A DNA stretch of 64,000 nt. Source: Armatimonadota bacterium. Lineage in GTDB: Bacteria; Armatimonadota; Fimbriimonadia; Fimbriimonadales; Fimbriimonadaceae. The position numbers and the translations under genes are program-made. Shown piece after piece: positions 62,518 through 64,000 of this stretch. Numbering within the stretch: position 1 is the stretch's first letter; every line of letters starts with the position of its first letter. The notes under the pieces were generated by a model. That model did not search any database. It was not told where the DNA came from and was given only the letters and a program-made list of their open reading frames with translations. The stretch covers positions 248,001-312,000 of the forward strand of contig DAIDHV010000002.1 in the NCBI GenBank assembly GCA_027451905.1, written 5' to 3'.

Positions 62518-64000
62518 ATGCTTACACTCATTCCTTTTTTAGTCACTTCACTTCCTTTTGGTCGAGAAGCATCAATGCCTTTCAAACAAGGAAGCCAAAC
62601 AGCTGCGGCTCAGTCTGCCAACATTGTTCGTTTGGAAGATTTAGACCTATCCGGGATTCAGCAAGATTGGGGCTCTCCAGAAAAAGACAAATCGGTGGGG
62701 GGCAAGCCGCTTAGTGTAGGAGGAACCCACTTTCAGTTTGGTTTGGGTACCCATGCTACTTCGAGGTTTTTAATAACATTAAACCAAGATGCCGCTTCCT
62801 TTTCGGCTCAGGCGGGAGTCGATGATGAAGCCAATTCCACCGCGTCCGTCAAATTTCAAGTGATTGTGGATGGCCATATTGTGGCAAGAAGCCCCGCGAT
62901 GAAAATGGGAATGCCACCTTGGCCATTTTATGTTGGGCTTAGGGGTGCCAAGTACTTAGAACTGAGGGTGCTTAACGGAGGGCCTGGCATTGACTATGAT
63001 CATGCCGACTGGTTGAACCCAATTGTCACGGCTTTGCCCGGAAAGTCGTCCTCAATTACGGCCTATGTGCCTCCACCAGAGCCAATCCCCGTCCTCGCTA
63101 ATAATTTCCTGCCTCAGGTGCAAATCCATGGCCCACGGGTCTATGGCTGCTCGGCAGGGAAGCCATTTCTTTACCGAATTCCATGCTCTGGTGATCGCCC
63201 CGTCCAATACGCAGCGAAAGGCTTGCCCCAAGGGCTAAAGATTGACCCGCAAACAGGGATCATATCAGGAGAAGTTAAGCATCGCGGTAACTATAAGGTC
63301 ACTTTATTGGCAAAGAATAGTTTGGGCTCAAGTCATCGAACTTTCCTGATCAAGGCCGATGGAATGCTTGCCTTGACTCCTCCGATGGGTTGGAACTCTT
63401 GGAATGTTTGGGCAGGTGATGTAGACCAGTCTAAAGTGGAAGCCGCCGCCGATGAACTCCGCAAAACGGGCCTAGCCAATTTTGGATATCAGTTTGTGAA
63501 TATTGATGATACATGGGAAGCTCCTCAACGAAACCCTAAGGGTCGAGTTGAGCCAAATCAAAAGTTTCCAAGCATGAAGGATCTAGCCGCCTATGTTCAC
63601 TCCTTGGGCCTAAAAATTGGATTGTATTCTTCTCCGGGACCCAAGACTTGCGCCGGCTTTACCGGCAGCTATCAGCACGAAAAGCAGGATGCTGACCAGT
63701 ATGCGCGGTGGGGTTTTGACTACTTAAAGTACGATTGGTGCTCGTACGGAGGCATTGATCCCCATCCAGACCTAGCTGGCTATCAGAAGCCGTACCGGCT
63801 AATGAGCAAGTTCCTGAAGCAAAGCAAGCGAGACATCATATTTTCTTTGTGCCAATACGGCATGGGTGATGTGTGGAACTGGGGCAAATCGGTTGGGGGT
63901 AACTTGTGGCGTTGCACGGGAGACATCAACGACAGTTGGGGCAGCATGAGCGCCAATGCGTTTGGAGCCTCAAAGTGGGCGAAAGGTGCCGGACCTGGTG
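62518..64000 (+). CDS. NPCBM-domain GH27 glycosidase (alpha-galactosidase type), 3' end outside window
   Basis: The frame begins at ATG 62518, five bases after the ATPase stop, and is open to the window end (494 codons). An N-terminal hydrophobic stretch ('MLTLIPFLVTSLPFG') may be an export signal. Residues about 40-160 form an NPCBM sugar-binding domain ('FQFGLGTHATSRFLI', 'AQAGVDDEANSTASV', 'YLELRVLNGGPG'). About 190-280 is a putative Ig-like domain ('GLPQGLKIDPQTGIISGEVK'). From about 285 the GH27 barrel starts ('LTPPMGWNSWNVWAG', 'FVNIDDTWEAP', 'LKIGLYSSPGPKTCAGF') with the nucleophile in 'YLKYDWCSYGG' near residue 408. Alpha-galactosidase or beta-L-arabinopyranosidase are the likely activities. 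Confidence 0.9.
   Translation, partial: MLTLIPFLVTSLPFGREASMPFKQGSQTAAAQSANIVRLEDLDLSGIQQDWGSPEKDKSVGGKPLSVGGTHFQFGLGTHATSRFLITLNQDAASFSAQAGVDDEANSTASVKFQVIVDGHIVARSPAMKMGMPPWPFYVGLRGAKYLELRVLNGGPGIDYDHADWLNPIVTALPGKSSSITAYVPPPEPIPVLANNFLPQVQIHGPRVYGCSAGKPFLYRIPCSGDRPVQYAAKGLPQGLKIDPQTGIISGEVKHRGNYKVTLLAKNSLGSSHRTFLIKADGMLALTPPMGWNSWNVWAGDVDQSKVEAAADELRKTGLANFGYQFVNIDDTWEAPQRNPKGRVEPNQKFPSMKDLAAYVHSLGLKIGLYSSPGPKTCAGFTGSYQHEKQDADQYARWGFDYLKYDWCSYGGIDPHPDLAGYQKPYRLMSKFLKQSKRDIIFSLCQYGMGDVWNWGKSVGGNLWRCTGDINDSWGSMSANAFGASKWAKGAGPG

Overview
The window reads as chromosomal DNA of a free-living diderm heterotroph. Secreted PEP-CTERM proteins, a Tat-exported DUF1800/DUF1501 pair, a TolC/RND efflux pump, GH78 and GH27 glycosidases and many unassigned membrane proteins together fit Armatimonadota (Fimbriimonadia-like). 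That placement is inference from gene content, not from a marker search. Genes are tightly packed on both strands, and GTG and TTG starts are common. I found no phage, insertion sequence, CRISPR or rRNA.

Layout. 1-5 kb: the end of an unassigned protein, GAPDH, and a membrane-embedded spermidine-synthase-like protein with a small membrane partner. 5-12.8 kb: two PEP-CTERM proteins, a CBM9-like protein, tRNA-Tyr and tRNA-Thr, a zincin-like protein, a PD40-propeller lipoprotein and a GH78 alpha-L-rhamnosidase. 12.8-25.1 kb: branched-chain amino-acid synthesis, with a leader peptide and attenuator, then ilvB-ilvN-ilvC and an ABC-ATPase/threonine-deaminase fusion. A membrane protein, a DUF1801-like gene with a broken frame and the DUF1501/DUF1800 pair come next, followed by ilvD. 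25-32.5 kb: a CorC-like protein, an envelope protein, PlsC, a YHS-like lipoprotein, a GHL10-type hydrolase and a large membrane protein. 32.7-35.4 kb: purM-ASCH-thyX and tRNA-Lys. 35.5-43.6 kb: a large BNR-repeat secreted protein, pyrG, a photolyase, a polysaccharide deacetylase and a thioredoxin-like protein. 43.7-47 kb: a ferredoxin-reductase-like / DUF2156 / DUF1460 operon. 47-54 kb: an MFP-RND-MarR-TolC efflux operon with a probable MarR operator over its promoter. 54-64 kb: sugar isomerases, a GNAT protein, a HAD hydrolase, a nucleotidyltransferase/GHMP-kinase pair, a complete sugar ABC importer and the start of a GH27 glycosidase.

How it works together. The ilv cluster encodes every step from threonine to the 2-oxo acids: deaminase, acetohydroxyacid synthase, reductoisomerase and dehydratase. 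Transcription of ilvBNC-A appears to be controlled by translation of a Val/Leu/Ile-rich peptide in front of a 23-bp terminator. The right-hand end looks like a carbohydrate salvage locus: a glycosidase releases a sugar, the ABC system imports it, and a glucuronokinase-like GHMP kinase plus a nucleotidyltransferase could activate it to a nucleotide sugar.

Standout observations are the ilv attenuator with a mutually exclusive antiterminator, the ABC-IlvA fusion, a GGTANTCTT box shared by all three tRNA genes, and the operator over the efflux promoter.
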